Shown: positions 17,646 through 27,473, counted from the stretch's first letter. The stretch is DNA of 64,000 nucleotides from an uncultured Mediterraneibacter sp. (GCA_944381495.1 CALWLJ010000017.1:1-64000), one strand, 5' to 3'. The notes: generated by a model from the sequence alone, not told the origin. A program made the numbers and translations.

Positions 17646-19199
17646 ATGACAGTGAAAACAGAACGGCCGGAAACCATGCGTAAAGTACTTGAAATGCTGG
17701 AGAAAAAGCAGAAGGGAAATCGAGTGTTCCGGTATATGGAGGACAGCAGAATCATAGAAATATCTGCAGAGCAGTTTTTCCGTGATATCAGGAGGACAGC
17801 AGAACTGTTGGAAACATACAATTTGGCTGGCAGGCATATCGGGATTATGGGACGCAACAGCTACGGATGGCTTGTTAGTCTGTGCGCGGTATTCTGGACA
17901 GAATCAGCTGCCGTGCTTCTTGACAGGGAGATATCCTCTGATGAACTCAATGGCAGGCTGACAAAAACTGACGTCAGTGGGATCATTTATGATTCGGAAG
18001 TGTCGGATACAGTCCGAAAGGCAGGCCTGTGCGGAGAAATAAGCAGGATTCCCATGGAAAAGCAGACTGCTGACGAGGAAGAAAACAATGATGGCCTGTC
18101 ATTTTACGTATCTTCGCGGCATATCTCTGAAATACAGAAAGGCATGGATAAACGCAAAACAGGACATTCCGGAGACAGTCTTGCCTGCATTTTCTTTACA
18201 TCCGGGACAACAGGGGGAAGCAAGGCTGTCATGATGTCTGAACAGGGACTGACTGCGGGAATCTGCCACAGGATCAATGACAGAGGATTTCATTCGCTTC
18301 TGGCCGTACTCCCTTTCCATCATCTTTCCGGTTTTTCCTCTGCTTTGAATGCTCTGTATCTCGGCGCAGAAGTATGCATTGCTTCTGATATAAAATATTT
18401 TTACCGTTACCTGGAATATATGAAGCCGGATTATGTGTTTGTGGTCCCGTCCATGCTCGGTATGCTTGCCAGAAAACTGAAAAACGGAGGACCCAACGGC
18501 AGAAATCTGGGATGGGATCTTCATCTGATCAACTGTGGCGGAGCGGAGTTCCGTCCAGAGTTCCTGCAGATGCTTCTGGATAGAGATATAACCGTACTCC
18601 AGGGATACGGAGCGTCTGAGGCTGGCGCCATCGGTTTCCTCTGGGAGATGACTCCGGACCGCCCGGATACCATCGGAAAGCCGCCGGCGGAAATGGAGAT
18701 CAAGATCATAGACGGAGAACTGTATGTGAAGAGCGATGCGCTGATGACCGGATATTACGGAGAAAAAGAAGAGACAGAGAAGGTCCTTCGAGATGGCTGG
18801 TATGCCACCGGAGATCTATGCAGGATGGATGAGGATGGATTCCTGTACATTACCGGACGCAGGAAAAACCTGATCATACTTTCCAATGGCGAGAATGTCA
18901 GTCCGGAAGAGATTGAAAGAAAACTGTATCAATATAATGATATCAGCGAAGTGATGGTATGTGCGGAAGGAGAGTTGATCACCGCGCAGATATATCCCGC
19001 ATACCCGGAGGAAAGTACTCCGCAGGAAAGAGAGAGAATACAGGAAAAGATCCGGGAAGAGATCGGACATTATAACCGGAATCAGCCAGTCTATCGGCAG
19101 ATCATGAAGCTCCGCTTCCTGGAAGAACCTGTCGGAAAAACAAGCAGCGGGAAAATACTGCGCCACAGAAGTCAGGAGGAACAGAAAAATGAATGTTAA
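17646..19199 (+). CDS. ANL-superfamily adenylate-forming ligase (acyl or aminoacyl activating)
   Basis: 517 residues. Motifs appear in the standard order: the P-loop FFTSGTTGGSKAVMMS (about residue 182), A5 GYGASEAGAIGF, A7 ATGDLCRMDEDG, A8 GRRKNLIILSNGENVSPEE, and the catalytic lysine in KTSSGKILRH near the C-terminus. It activates a carboxylic acid as the adenylate and loads it on a thiol. An 11-base overlap with the gene for a stand-alone carrier protein points to that protein as acceptor. The substrate pocket cannot be assigned by eye. Its A8/A10 region is strikingly like that of the NRPS-like protein at 48683. Start ATG with AAAGGAG is clear. Confidence 0.9.
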   Translation: MTVKTERPETMRKVLEMLEKKQKGNRVFRYMEDSRIIEISAEQFFRDIRRTAELLETYNLAGRHIGIMGRNSYGWLVSLCAVFWTESAAVLLDREISSDELNGRLTKTDVSGIIYDSEVSDTVRKAGLCGEISRIPMEKQTADEEENNDGLSFYVSSRHISEIQKGMDKRKTGHSGDSLACIFFTSGTTGGSKAVMMSEQGLTAGICHRINDRGFHSLLAVLPFHHLSGFSSALNALYLGAEVCIASDIKYFYRYLEYMKPDYVFVVPSMLGMLARKLKNGGPNGRNLGWDLHLINCGGAEFRPEFLQMLLDRDITVLQGYGASEAGAIGFLWEMTPDRPDTIGKPPAEMEIKIIDGELYVKSDALMTGYYGEKEETEKVLRDGWYATGDLCRMDEDGFLYITGRRKNLIILSNGENVSPEEIERKLYQYNDISEVMVCAEGELITAQIYPAYPEESTPQERERIQEKIREEIGHYNRNQPVYRQIMKLRFLEEPVGKTSSGKILRHRSQEEQKNEC

Positions 19200-19428
19200 A
19201 GAATTAAAACAAAAAATCCTGGAAGTTATTATGGAATCGACTGAGACGGAACTGAAAGTAACAGAAGATACTACATTATATGAAGAAATGGGGCTTGCTT
19301 CTGTAGAAGCCTATGTGCTGCTCAGTGATCTGGAAGAGGCATTTGGAGTCCGGATTCCGGCGTCTGCACTACGAAATGTGAGGACAGCAGGAGATCTGTG
19401 TACACTGGTGATCGGGGAAATGTCATAA
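19189..19428 (+). CDS. Acyl/peptidyl carrier protein partner of the ligase
   Basis: 79 residues, acidic, with the carrier-protein helix pattern and a phosphopantetheine attachment serine at S38 in MGLASVEAYVLL. The motif is LAS rather than the usual DSL, but the Ser and following hydrophobic residue are kept. It is the last gene of the operon and overlaps the ligase gene by 11 bases, with AGGAGG before its ATG. It probably holds the group activated by the ligase until a membrane acyltransferase uses it. It needs a phosphopantetheinyl transferase, and none is encoded in this window. Confidence 0.88.
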   Translation: MNVKELKQKILEVIMESTETELKVTEDTTLYEEMGLASVEAYVLLSDLEEAFGVRIPASALRNVRTAGDLCTLVIGEMS

Positions 19429-19686
19429 ATTCTTTCTGTTCCGAATTATCTGTCAAATTGTGTATAAAATGGGAAACAGTGGCAGGAATGGGACAAAAAT
19501 TACGCACGTATTGCTTGCTATTTTGAAACCTTAGTGGTATCCTTACATTGATATACCTCTTGAAATATGCATAGAGTCATTTGCATCTGTTTTCAGTCAT
19601 CTTGTATATGAGGAGTGGGGTATAAGAACTTTCTGACTGAGATTCACTTATCAGTCAGAGGAAATTCATTGAAGGGAGAAGTGAAG

Positions 19687-22600
19687 ATGAAGAGAAACTC
19701 AAAACGGTTCCTGAGTCTGTTTCTTGCCGTTCCGATGACGTTGAGCCTTGTGGCAACGCCGGTCAGTGCAACTCCGTCTGATTCTGCAGAATCGCAGGCT
19801 CAGGAAGAGACTGCCGCACCGGAGACGTCTGAAGACACACAGGACGCTGCCGATGCAGCGGCCGACACGGCAGGAGAGACACAGGGCGATGCTGCCGGAG
19901 CAGAATCTGGTTCATCTCAGACAGAGACGGACACGGAGAATACAGCGGCAGATAATGCAGGAGAAGATACGACGATCAGTATCAACCTGGAAGACAGCCT
20001 GTCCACATTTACCGTGGATGCTTCCAAGATCGAGGCGCCTGAGATCACTCCGAATGAGATGCAGCTCAGTGAAGAAGAGCTGGATGCAGTTGACGAGAGC
20101 GATCCGGAAATTGCCACGATCAAGGAAGAACTGGAAAATGTCAAGGTACTGAATGCTGACGGCGAATCCGTTGCTCTGACAGATGAGCAGATCCAGACAG
20201 TGCTGGGAATGTACAGTCAGTATCAGACGCAGTGGCAGGAAAATGCAGATGTTCTCGGCGTACAGAGCCCGTTCTACCTGATGTTCAATGACGACGGTGA
20301 GGATGGTCTTGGCGTGCTGGGAGAGATGCTTTGTCTGGCAGGTAAATCCGTAGATGATGTAAGAAACGGAAACTATTCCTATGATGACCTGACCGGTATG
20401 ATCATGAACTTCCTGTATGGCGATCAGTTTGGAGTCGAGTACTACGGCGATACGATCAGAACAAAGAGAAATGAAGCTCTGCAGGCAGTTAAGGATTCCG
20501 GCGCTCAGACAGACGTTCAGAAGATCATGGCGCTGAATACATGGCTTTCACAGAACAGTACGTTTGATATGTCCTATATCATGAACCAGATGGATCCGTC
20601 CAATCCGATCATGACAGCTGAGAATCCGCAGAAGAACGAGCACTATGATGATATCTATGCGGCGATGGAAGGAGTATATCGCCCGCAGATTGAGGCTCAG
20701 TTCCAGTCTCAGTTCAAAGCAGTTGCAGAACAGCAGGTTACACTTGGCGTATATCAGAACGCAATCAAGCAGATATTAACCGGAAGTGGAAAGTCAGAAG
20801 AAGAGGCAGAAGCATATTTACAGGACAACGCGGATGCAATTTCAAAAGATCCCCATGCATTTATTGCGGAAAATCTCGGGGGAGAAGAGGTTGCGAATCA
20901 GGTTGATGAGCAGGTAAATACATATATTCAGTCTGAAGAAGGACAGGCGACCATTGAAGGTGCATATAATCAGATCATGGACACACAGATTCCGGATCTT
21001 GGCAATATGACTCCGAATCAGGCAATCGACGTGTATACACAGCAGGCAGCGAGCGGTCTGACAGACGGTATCCTTGGCTACTGGGAAGGTAACCACATCG
21101 GCGCTCTTGCAGAAGGCAAGGCCGTATGTATGGGATATGCAAAAGCGTTTGCTTATCTGATGCAGTGTATGTATCCGGAATATTACTTAAAAGACGGGGT
21201 TACTGATATTGATGACGCATCCAACTGGAAGGCGGCAAAGGATATTTATTATACGGATGGAAAACTGGATATCAATCAGGATTACAATGTTGACCTTGTA
21301 AGGATTACCTTTGATGCAGCAGTAAGCATGTATGGTATTCCGCAGCCTGATTTTAGTTCCGATCATTTCTGGAACGCAGTAAAAGTAGATGGAAAATGGT
21401 ATTATGTAGACCCCTGCTATACGGATGTATTCTCAGAGGTTATGAACCGTGACCGTGTTGAGACAGACGGTTATATGAATCATACATACTTTATGATCAG
21501 CCATTCTTCTCTTGCTGAGATGTTTGATGGAAACTATTCCGTTATCAAGACGCTTTATGCGGACTGTGACGGCACTACGGTAAAAGAAGATTATACAAGC
21601 TCTGACTATGAAGGCAGCTGGGTAACACGTGTTGTAAGCAATGTATATTCTGATGGCGAGTACATGTACTACATGTATGATTCCACAGATATGCTTGACA
21701 TGCTGAGACAGTTTAACAACAGCGACGGAAACTACCAGAATATGGATATCGAAGATTCCGTTTATAAATTAGTTCGCCATAAGATGGATGCAGACGATAA
21801 GGGTGACGGAGATACAGATTATGAGACACTCATCGATTTTAACTCCGGTGATTCTGTGACAGTCCTGAATCCGGAATCTGGCGAGATGGAAGCCAATGAG
21901 ATGCTGACAGAGCTGTATGCACAGTTTGTAGAAGAGCAGGATATATATCCGGCAATTCATACGACACCGGTTCTGTATGAAGGCAAACTTTATTTCAACG
22001 TTTCCAACTGTATTCTGAGCTATGATCTTAAGACAGGCGATGTTGCCAAAGTAAAGGAATACAATACAGTAAGCGCGACAAGAGATAAAACGGAAGTATT
22101 CGGCGCGATGGCTTTCGATGTAGTTGACAATGCTGAAGGCGCTGATTTCACATTTGAGAATCATCCAATCGCGGGTATGACCCTGAAGAAAGATGGTAAA
22201 CTCTATGTAGATATTGCAACAAACCTTTCTTATATTGCAGGCAAAGCAGATCTTTATGATTATGCGAGTGAGGGTTATGGATATGCATATGAAGAAAGCA
22301 ATTATAACCCGAATTATAATGAGTTCTCATCTAAGATGATGGATGATCAGGGCATCTCCGATGATATGCTTGAGCAGCTGGGCTATAAGCGTGAGACCAA
22401 CGATAACTCAGAATTTATGTGGGTTGCAAATGCAGTTGAAACTCTGGATATGGAGCATTTTGCGGGAACATCCCACAGTTATGAAGAGGTGACGGTAGAT
22501 CCTTACTGTGATCGTGATGGATTTACAGAAAACCGCTGTACAGAGTGCGGCGCAATTGAAGCGGACAGCCGAGTGACAGATGAAGGCACAGCGCATACAC

Positions 22601-24114
22601 ATCACTATCTGCTGTATGAGGAAACGTACTATACGACAGAGGATGACGTGACAAGCGATACGGATCCTTCTACTGTAAACTGGAATACAGGTGAGTCCTA
22701 TGTTTGTGCAGAGTGCGGCTTCTCCATCAGTGAGCCTACAGAGCCGAAGGAAAATTCCTATGTCTCAGATGAGGAATATGAGCAGCAAAAGGCTGAATAT
22801 GAGAAGAATAAAGCTATCTATGATGAAGCAGTTGCAACAGCCGGACATACCTACGAAGCAAAGGATGCAAAGTGGAGTGATGACTGCTCGACAGTAACCT
22901 TCTCTAATCTTGAATGTACTTCTGTATGCCCGGAGAGAAAGAACGCACTGGATCTTCTTCGCGATGATGACACGATTTCCATAACGCTGGATACTCCTGA
23001 AACAGCAGCAGCGAAAGTTACTGCTACGGAAGGCAATTGTGCTGACGGTGCAACTGCAACTTACACGGCAGAAGGCGAAGTTAACGGAATCAAGTATTCA
23101 TTGAGCACAACAAAGACACTTGAGCCTGGACAGCACACTTATACAGGCGACTTTACCTGGACAGAGGTCAAGGATGATGACGGCAATGTCATCGGATATA
23201 CGGCAACAGCGACAGTAACTTGTTCTGTATGCGGTGATAAGCATGAGAATATCACTGCAGAAGTTGTTAAAGATGAGGCCAATAGCAAGCCGGCAACGGA
23301 AGAAGAGGACGGCAAGGATGTTTATATTGCAACAGCGACAGTTACAGATGAGAACGGAGAGGTTCTTGGTACTGTAAGCGATACAAAAGAAGTTGTTCTT
23401 CCTGCAACCGGATCTGGTGAGAAAGACGATTTCACAGGTCTCAGAAAGATGGACGACGGTGTTTGGTATTACTTTGTAAACGGCGAAGTTCAGACAGATT
23501 ATACTGGACTTGTAAAGCATACGACAGGTAGCTGGTTCTATGTTGTGAATGGTGTGATCGATTTCAGCGCAACTGGTCTGTATAAGCACTCCAGCGGCAG
23601 CTGGTATTATGTCGTAGATGGTAAGATGCAGGGGAATTATACCGGTCTTGTAAAGCATACGACAGGCAGCTGGTACTATGTTGAAAAGGGTAAGATCAAC
23701 TATGGAAAGACTGGCCTGATTAAACATGTCAGCGGCAGCTGGTACTATGTGGTAGAAGGCAGAATGCAGGCTAACTATACCGGTCTTGTAAAACATACGA
23801 CAGGCAGTTGGTATTATGTTGAAAAAGGCAAAATCGATTATAGTAAAACAGGTCTGATCAAACATGTCAGCGGCACATGGTACTATGTAGTTGGCGGCAG
23901 AATGCAGAGCAGCTATACTGGACTTGTAAAGCATACATCTGGAAGCTGGTACTATGTAGAGAAAGGCAAAATGATGAGTAATTATACAGGTCTTGCAAAA
24001 CATACAACCGGCACATGGTACTACGTTGTAAAGGGAAGATGGGATTCATCCTATAATGGAACCACAGTTTATAATGGAAAGACTTATACTGTCAGACAGG
24101 GCAGAAAAGTGTAA
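19687..24114 (+). CDS. Large secreted transglutaminase-fold protein with wall-binding repeats
   Basis: About 1475 residues. A signal peptide (MKRNSKRFLSLFLAVPM...) is followed by a low-complexity Ala/Glu/Thr/Asp-rich linker (to about residue 110). A transglutaminase-like core has the triad candidates C481 (GKAVCMGYAKAF), H560 (SSDHFWNAVK) and D575 (WYYVDPCY). Two CxxC-type motifs (CTECG, CAECG) follow, then Thr-rich beta domains. Nine 23-residue repeats (TGLVKHTTGSWYYVEKGK...) run at 23434-24054, with a short terminal unit. The repeats resemble choline/glucan-type cell-wall-binding repeats. The protein is likely surface-attached; peptide crosslinking or protease-like activity is possible but unproven. 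ATG 19687 is preferred because it opens the signal peptide. The next gene encodes a smaller relative. Confidence 0.88.
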   Translation: MKRNSKRFLSLFLAVPMTLSLVATPVSATPSDSAESQAQEETAAPETSEDTQDAADAAADTAGETQGDAAGAESGSSQTETDTENTAADNAGEDTTISINLEDSLSTFTVDASKIEAPEITPNEMQLSEEELDAVDESDPEIATIKEELENVKVLNADGESVALTDEQIQTVLGMYSQYQTQWQENADVLGVQSPFYLMFNDDGEDGLGVLGEMLCLAGKSVDDVRNGNYSYDDLTGMIMNFLYGDQFGVEYYGDTIRTKRNEALQAVKDSGAQTDVQKIMALNTWLSQNSTFDMSYIMNQMDPSNPIMTAENPQKNEHYDDIYAAMEGVYRPQIEAQFQSQFKAVAEQQVTLGVYQNAIKQILTGSGKSEEEAEAYLQDNADAISKDPHAFIAENLGGEEVANQVDEQVNTYIQSEEGQATIEGAYNQIMDTQIPDLGNMTPNQAIDVYTQQAASGLTDGILGYWEGNHIGALAEGKAVCMGYAKAFAYLMQCMYPEYYLKDGVTDIDDASNWKAAKDIYYTDGKLDINQDYNVDLVRITFDAAVSMYGIPQPDFSSDHFWNAVKVDGKWYYVDPCYTDVFSEVMNRDRVETDGYMNHTYFMISHSSLAEMFDGNYSVIKTLYADCDGTTVKEDYTSSDYEGSWVTRVVSNVYSDGEYMYYMYDSTDMLDMLRQFNNSDGNYQNMDIEDSVYKLVRHKMDADDKGDGDTDYETLIDFNSGDSVTVLNPESGEMEANEMLTELYAQFVEEQDIYPAIHTTPVLYEGKLYFNVSNCILSYDLKTGDVAKVKEYNTVSATRDKTEVFGAMAFDVVDNAEGADFTFENHPIAGMTLKKDGKLYVDIATNLSYIAGKADLYDYASEGYGYAYEESNYNPNYNEFSSKMMDDQGISDDMLEQLGYKRETNDNSEFMWVANAVETLDMEHFAGTSHSYEEVTVDPYCDRDGFTENRCTECGAIEADSRVTDEGTAHTHHYLLYEETYYTTEDDVTSDTDPSTVNWNTGESYVCAECGFSISEPTEPKENSYVSDEEYEQQKAEYEKNKAIYDEAVATAGHTYEAKDAKWSDDCSTVTFSNLECTSVCPERKNALDLLRDDDTISITLDTPETAAAKVTATEGNCADGATATYTAEGEVNGIKYSLSTTKTLEPGQHTYTGDFTWTEVKDDDGNVIGYTATATVTCSVCGDKHENITAEVVKDEANSKPATEEEDGKDVYIATATVTDENGEVLGTVSDTKEVVLPATGSGEKDDFTGLRKMDDGVWYYFVNGEVQTDYTGLVKHTTGSWFYVVNGVIDFSATGLYKHSSGSWYYVVDGKMQGNYTGLVKHTTGSWYYVEKGKINYGKTGLIKHVSGSWYYVVEGRMQANYTGLVKHTTGSWYYVEKGKIDYSKTGLIKHVSGTWYYVVGGRMQSSYTGLVKHTSGSWYYVEKGKMMSNYTGLAKHTTGTWYYVVKGRWDSSYNGTTVYNGKTYTVRQGRKV
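23434..24054 (+). repeat. Nine 69-bp repeats encoding 23-residue wall-binding units
   Basis: Nine consecutive in-frame units of 69 bp encode the pattern TGLxKHxxGSWYYVxxGxxxx. Alternate units are more alike than neighbours (KHTTGSWYYVEKGK against KHVSGSWYYVVEGR), which suggests expansion by duplication of 138-bp pairs. The final GRWDSSY unit and the YTVRQGRKV end are shared with the next gene. Confidence 0.9.
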
Positions 24115-24187
24115 ATTATAATAAGGACAATAAAATCAAATTTCAGATTGATTTTATAGACCGATTCCATTTGACTGAAAATTAGTG

Positions 24188-24228
24188 AAAATGGTTAGAT
24201 TGCATGAAAGTGGAATCTAACCATTTTT
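24188..24228 (+). terminator. Terminator between the two wall-binding protein genes
   Basis: AAAATGGTTAGATT pairs with AATCTAACCATTTT across a 12-base loop and runs straight into T residues. It ends only about 18 bases before the next gene's ATG, so it may act as an attenuator for readthrough into that gene as well. Confidence 0.8.
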
Positions 24229-24245
24229 CATAGGAGGAAATAGAG

Positions 24246-25946
24246 ATGAGAAAAAGACTCGGAAAGAATGCTGCATTTCTTCTGGCCGTTTCACTTGCTT
24301 TTACACAAGCTGCCAGCGTCCGGGTTTACGGAGCGGAAGGATTTGATTCGGAAGAAAGCGCTCAAACTATGACAAAGTCTGATGAAACGGGCGAAGTGTA
24401 CATGGAAGAGGAAACATACGTAAATCCTCTTTATGAAGATGTTATAGAGGAATCTGATCTTAATAGATATTCCCCGGAAAATACCGAAAATGGTATTGCA
24501 GCCTATAGCAGCGCAGATGATCGGGATATTAATGAAGAAGAGTATACAGATACGGTGGACGAGGCGGCAGCTGTAATTCGCGAGGGAATGAAACAGCGGG
24601 AAGAGACGATTGTCGTTTATTACAAAACACCGGAGGAACCGACGAAAGCCTTGTTGCGGGAAATTGCTGGTCAGGCGCTGACGTACACAGGAGTCCCGGA
24701 CGAAGGTGACTATCTTCAGTGGCAATATGCAGGATGGGACTGCGATGGACAGGGTCAGGTATTAGAAGATATGTATTATATGACCTTTACATATACATAT
24801 ACTTATTATACGACATATGAACAGGAAAGCATTGTTGACGAACAGGTTCGGGCAGTTCTTGATGAACTGGATGTTTATGAAGACAGTGAATATGAAAAAG
24901 CGGAAGCTGTTTATGATTATGTATGTAGTACAGTTTCTTATGATTACGATAATCTGAACAATAGCGATTATAAGCTAAAATACACGGCATATGCAGCATT
25001 GATAGACCATAAAGCTGTCTGCCAGGGATATGCATTGTTATATTACCGTATGGCTTTGGAGCTGGGACTTAACAGCCGTATCATATCAGGAACTGGAAAT
25101 GGTGATGCACACGGCTGGAATATTGTGTGTATTGACGGACTGTATTACGATCTGGATCCGACATGGGATGCAGGGAGTGAAGAATACAGTTATTTCCTGA
25201 AGTGCGAGGCTGACTTTTCGGGTCATATCCGGGATGAAGAATACACAACTGATGATTTTAATACAGCATACCCCATGTCCCCTGTCAGTTATGTTCCGGG
25301 AAAAACGGATGAAGAGAATCCGGGAACGGGAGACAATCCTGGTGATGAAGAGAATCCAGATACCGGGGATGATTCCGGTACGGATGCGGAGCCAGATGAT
25401 TTTACGGGGCTTCGAAAGATGGAAGATGGGATATGGTATTATTTTGTTAATGGAGTGGTCCAGGATGATTATACAGGTCTTGTGAAATATACGACTGGCA
25501 GCTGGTATTATGTGGAGAACGGTATGATCAATTATAGTACGACCGGCCTGATCAGGCATGTAAGCGGCAGCTGGTATTATGTCGTAAATGGCAAAATGCA
25601 GGGAAATTATAACGGACTGGTAAAGCATACAACAGGCAGCTGGTATTACGTAGAAAATGGAAAAATTAATTATAATGCAAATGGTCTGGTGAAACATGTA
25701 AGCGGTACATGGTACTATGTTTTAGGGGGCAGGATGCAGAGCGGTTATACCGGACTGGTAAAACATACAACAGGCAGCTGGTATTACGTGGAAAAAGGAA
25801 AAATGCAGGGAAATTATACCGGACTTGCAAGGCATACTTCCGGTACATGGTATTATGTGGTAAAAGGAAGATGGGACTCTTCATATAACGGGATTGTAAA
25901 TTATAACGGAAAAAGTTATAATGTCAGACAAGGCAGAAAAGTCTGA
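24246..25946 (+). CDS. Secreted transglutaminase-fold protein with wall-binding repeats (smaller paralogue)
   Basis: 566 residues. The order is a signal peptide (to about residue 29), an acidic linker, a transglutaminase-like core with C259 (KAVCQGYALLYY), H289 (DAHGWNIV) and D304 (YYDLDPTW), a Gly/Asp/Pro/Glu-rich hinge (about 355-380), and seven 23-residue WYYV repeats plus a terminal unit. The triad spacing and the DAHGWN and LDPTWD signatures are stronger than in the larger upstream paralogue. The repeats and C-terminal VRQGRKV are almost identical in the two proteins, so both should bind the same wall or surface polymer. The start has TAGGAGG. It sits between the polysaccharide operon and the priming glycosyltransferase. 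Confidence 0.9.
   Translation: MRKRLGKNAAFLLAVSLAFTQAASVRVYGAEGFDSEESAQTMTKSDETGEVYMEEETYVNPLYEDVIEESDLNRYSPENTENGIAAYSSADDRDINEEEYTDTVDEAAAVIREGMKQREETIVVYYKTPEEPTKALLREIAGQALTYTGVPDEGDYLQWQYAGWDCDGQGQVLEDMYYMTFTYTYTYYTTYEQESIVDEQVRAVLDELDVYEDSEYEKAEAVYDYVCSTVSYDYDNLNNSDYKLKYTAYAALIDHKAVCQGYALLYYRMALELGLNSRIISGTGNGDAHGWNIVCIDGLYYDLDPTWDAGSEEYSYFLKCEADFSGHIRDEEYTTDDFNTAYPMSPVSYVPGKTDEENPGTGDNPGDEENPDTGDDSGTDAEPDDFTGLRKMEDGIWYYFVNGVVQDDYTGLVKYTTGSWYYVENGMINYSTTGLIRHVSGSWYYVVNGKMQGNYNGLVKHTTGSWYYVENGKINYNANGLVKHVSGTWYYVLGGRMQSGYTGLVKHTTGSWYYVEKGKMQGNYTGLARHTSGTWYYVVKGRWDSSYNGIVNYNGKSYNVRQGRKV
25404..25886 (+). repeat. Seven 69-bp repeats encoding wall-binding units
   Basis: Seven in-frame 69-bp units encode (T/N)GLxKHxxGSWYYVxxGxxxxxx and are followed by a short terminal unit from 25887. 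The same unit length and alternating subtypes occur in the upstream paralogue. Confidence 0.9.
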
Positions 25947-26030
25947 TTTCCATTTCATCAGACGAGACTGTACTTTGCGATAAATGTTGGGAAATCGGTA
26001 AAACGGGTTCCCGGTACAGGAGGTAACAGA

Positions 26031-27473
26031 TTGTATAATAAAATTTCAGGCAGCTGGCTGAAACATTGGGATTTCATGATTCTGGATACAGTTATTCTTC
26101 AGGCTGCATTTATTCTGGCTTATATGCTTAGAAATGGATTTGAGAATCCATATGCAAAAGAGCTTTATCTGAATATAGGCGTTATGCTTTTTCTGGTCGG
26201 CATTTGTGCAGGTTTTTTTCTGGAAAATTACAGTGGAATCATGAGAAGAGGATATTTTCAGGAGTTTAAAGCTGTTCTGAAATATGTTTTCTCTATATGT
26301 GTATTTATCATGTTTTACCTGTTTCTGTCGAAAAACAGCAGTGAGTATTCAAGAATATCTTTCATTGTTTTTGCTGTCAGCGCTGTTTTTATGATTTACT
26401 TTGAACGGATTTTCTGGAAGATGTATGTACGGAAACATAGAGATATAAATTATAATCAAACAGCACTGCTAATACTTACGTCTGCCGATATTGCAGAACG
26501 GGTGATCACAACTGTCAAAAAAAATTCTTATAATGAAATCAGAATCGTAGGTATCGTTCTGGCAGATCGGGATGATATTGCGGGAAAGAAAATAGCCGGA
26601 GAAACAGTAGTATGTACCAAAAAAGAGCTTTTTGATTATATCCGGGTGAAATGGGTAGACGGGGTTCTTGTAAATGTTCAGGACAGGTCTCAAATTCCGC
26701 AGGACCTTGAAGAAATATGTGTTCAAATGGGAGTGACTGTTTATCAGAAACTTTCGGAGACAGAGAATGATATTTATAACCAGAAGATAGAGAATTTTGC
26801 CGGTTATGTAGTAATGTCCTCGGGCATCAGTTCTGCCGGCATCGGTGAGCGTTTCCTGAAAAGGTTGATGGATATTGCCGGAGGTCTGATAGGATTGGCA
26901 GTCACAGGAATTCTTTTTCTGTTTATTGCCCCGGCAATCAAGATCCTTTCTCCCGGGCCGGTGATTTTCTCACAGATTCGTATCGGCAAGAACGGAAGGC
27001 AGTTTAAAATATATAAATTCCGCAGTATGTATATGGATGCGGAAGAGAGAAAAAAGGAACTGGAAGCAAGAAATCAGATGCAGGGTAATATGTTTAAGCT
27101 ATATGATGACCCAAGAATTATCGGCAGCGGTCCAGATGGAAAGCGTCATGGTCTGGGATGGTTTCTGAGGAAGACATCGATTGATGAATTCCCACAGTTC
27201 TGGAATGTTTTAAAAGGAGATATGAGTCTGGTGGGAACCAGACCTCCAACAATGGATGAGTGGGAAAAATATCAATATCATCACAGAGGGCGGCTTGCCA
27301 TGAAGCCCGGGATAACAGGTATGTGGCAAGTGAGCGGCAGAAGTAATATTACAGATTTTGAAGAAATAGTAAAGATGGATATGGAATATATTCAGAATTG
27401 GGATATCGGACTGGATATAAAAATATTACTGAAAACATTTGGTGTGGTATTGAAAGGAGAAGGCTCGGGATAA
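26031..27473 (+). CDS. Polyprenyl-phosphate sugar-1-phosphate transferase (priming glycosyltransferase)
   Basis: 480 residues. Four N-terminal transmembrane helices (about 15-125) and a nucleotide-binding-like middle region precede the C-terminal bacterial sugar transferase domain: membrane entry at LKRLMDIAGGLIGL, FKIYKFRSMYMDAEE, RKTSIDEFPQFWNVLKGDMS, LVGTRPP and KPGITGMWQVSGR. This is the WcaJ/CpsE/PglC class, which loads the first sugar phosphate on undecaprenyl phosphate. The start codon is TTG at 26031, with a perfect AGGAGG seven bases before it. It is placed after the two wall-binding protein genes and away from the main operon, next to the LCP ligase gene. Confidence 0.93.
   Translation: MYNKISGSWLKHWDFMILDTVILQAAFILAYMLRNGFENPYAKELYLNIGVMLFLVGICAGFFLENYSGIMRRGYFQEFKAVLKYVFSICVFIMFYLFLSKNSSEYSRISFIVFAVSAVFMIYFERIFWKMYVRKHRDINYNQTALLILTSADIAERVITTVKKNSYNEIRIVGIVLADRDDIAGKKIAGETVVCTKKELFDYIRVKWVDGVLVNVQDRSQIPQDLEEICVQMGVTVYQKLSETENDIYNQKIENFAGYVVMSSGISSAGIGERFLKRLMDIAGGLIGLAVTGILFLFIAPAIKILSPGPVIFSQIRIGKNGRQFKIYKFRSMYMDAEERKKELEARNQMQGNMFKLYDDPRIIGSGPDGKRHGLGWFLRKTSIDEFPQFWNVLKGDMSLVGTRPPTMDEWEKYQYHHRGRLAMKPGITGMWQVSGRSNITDFEEIVKMDMEYIQNWDIGLDIKILLKTFGVVLKGEGSG

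Noticed and set aside
17646-19428. Assignment as dltA and dltC
   Set aside because: There is no MBOAT-type DltB and no DltD, and the carrier motif is LAS rather than the usual DSL-type sequence; only an analogy is justified.
23098-24003. Antisense ORF through the wall-binding repeats, itself repetitive
   Set aside because: Its repetition only mirrors the 69-bp repeats; the + strand frame has a signal peptide, catalytic triad and known repeat type.
23434-24054. Regular 69-bp repeats as a possible CRISPR-like array
   Set aside because: Units are contiguous, in frame, and encode a protein repeat; there are no unique spacers of constant length between identical repeats.
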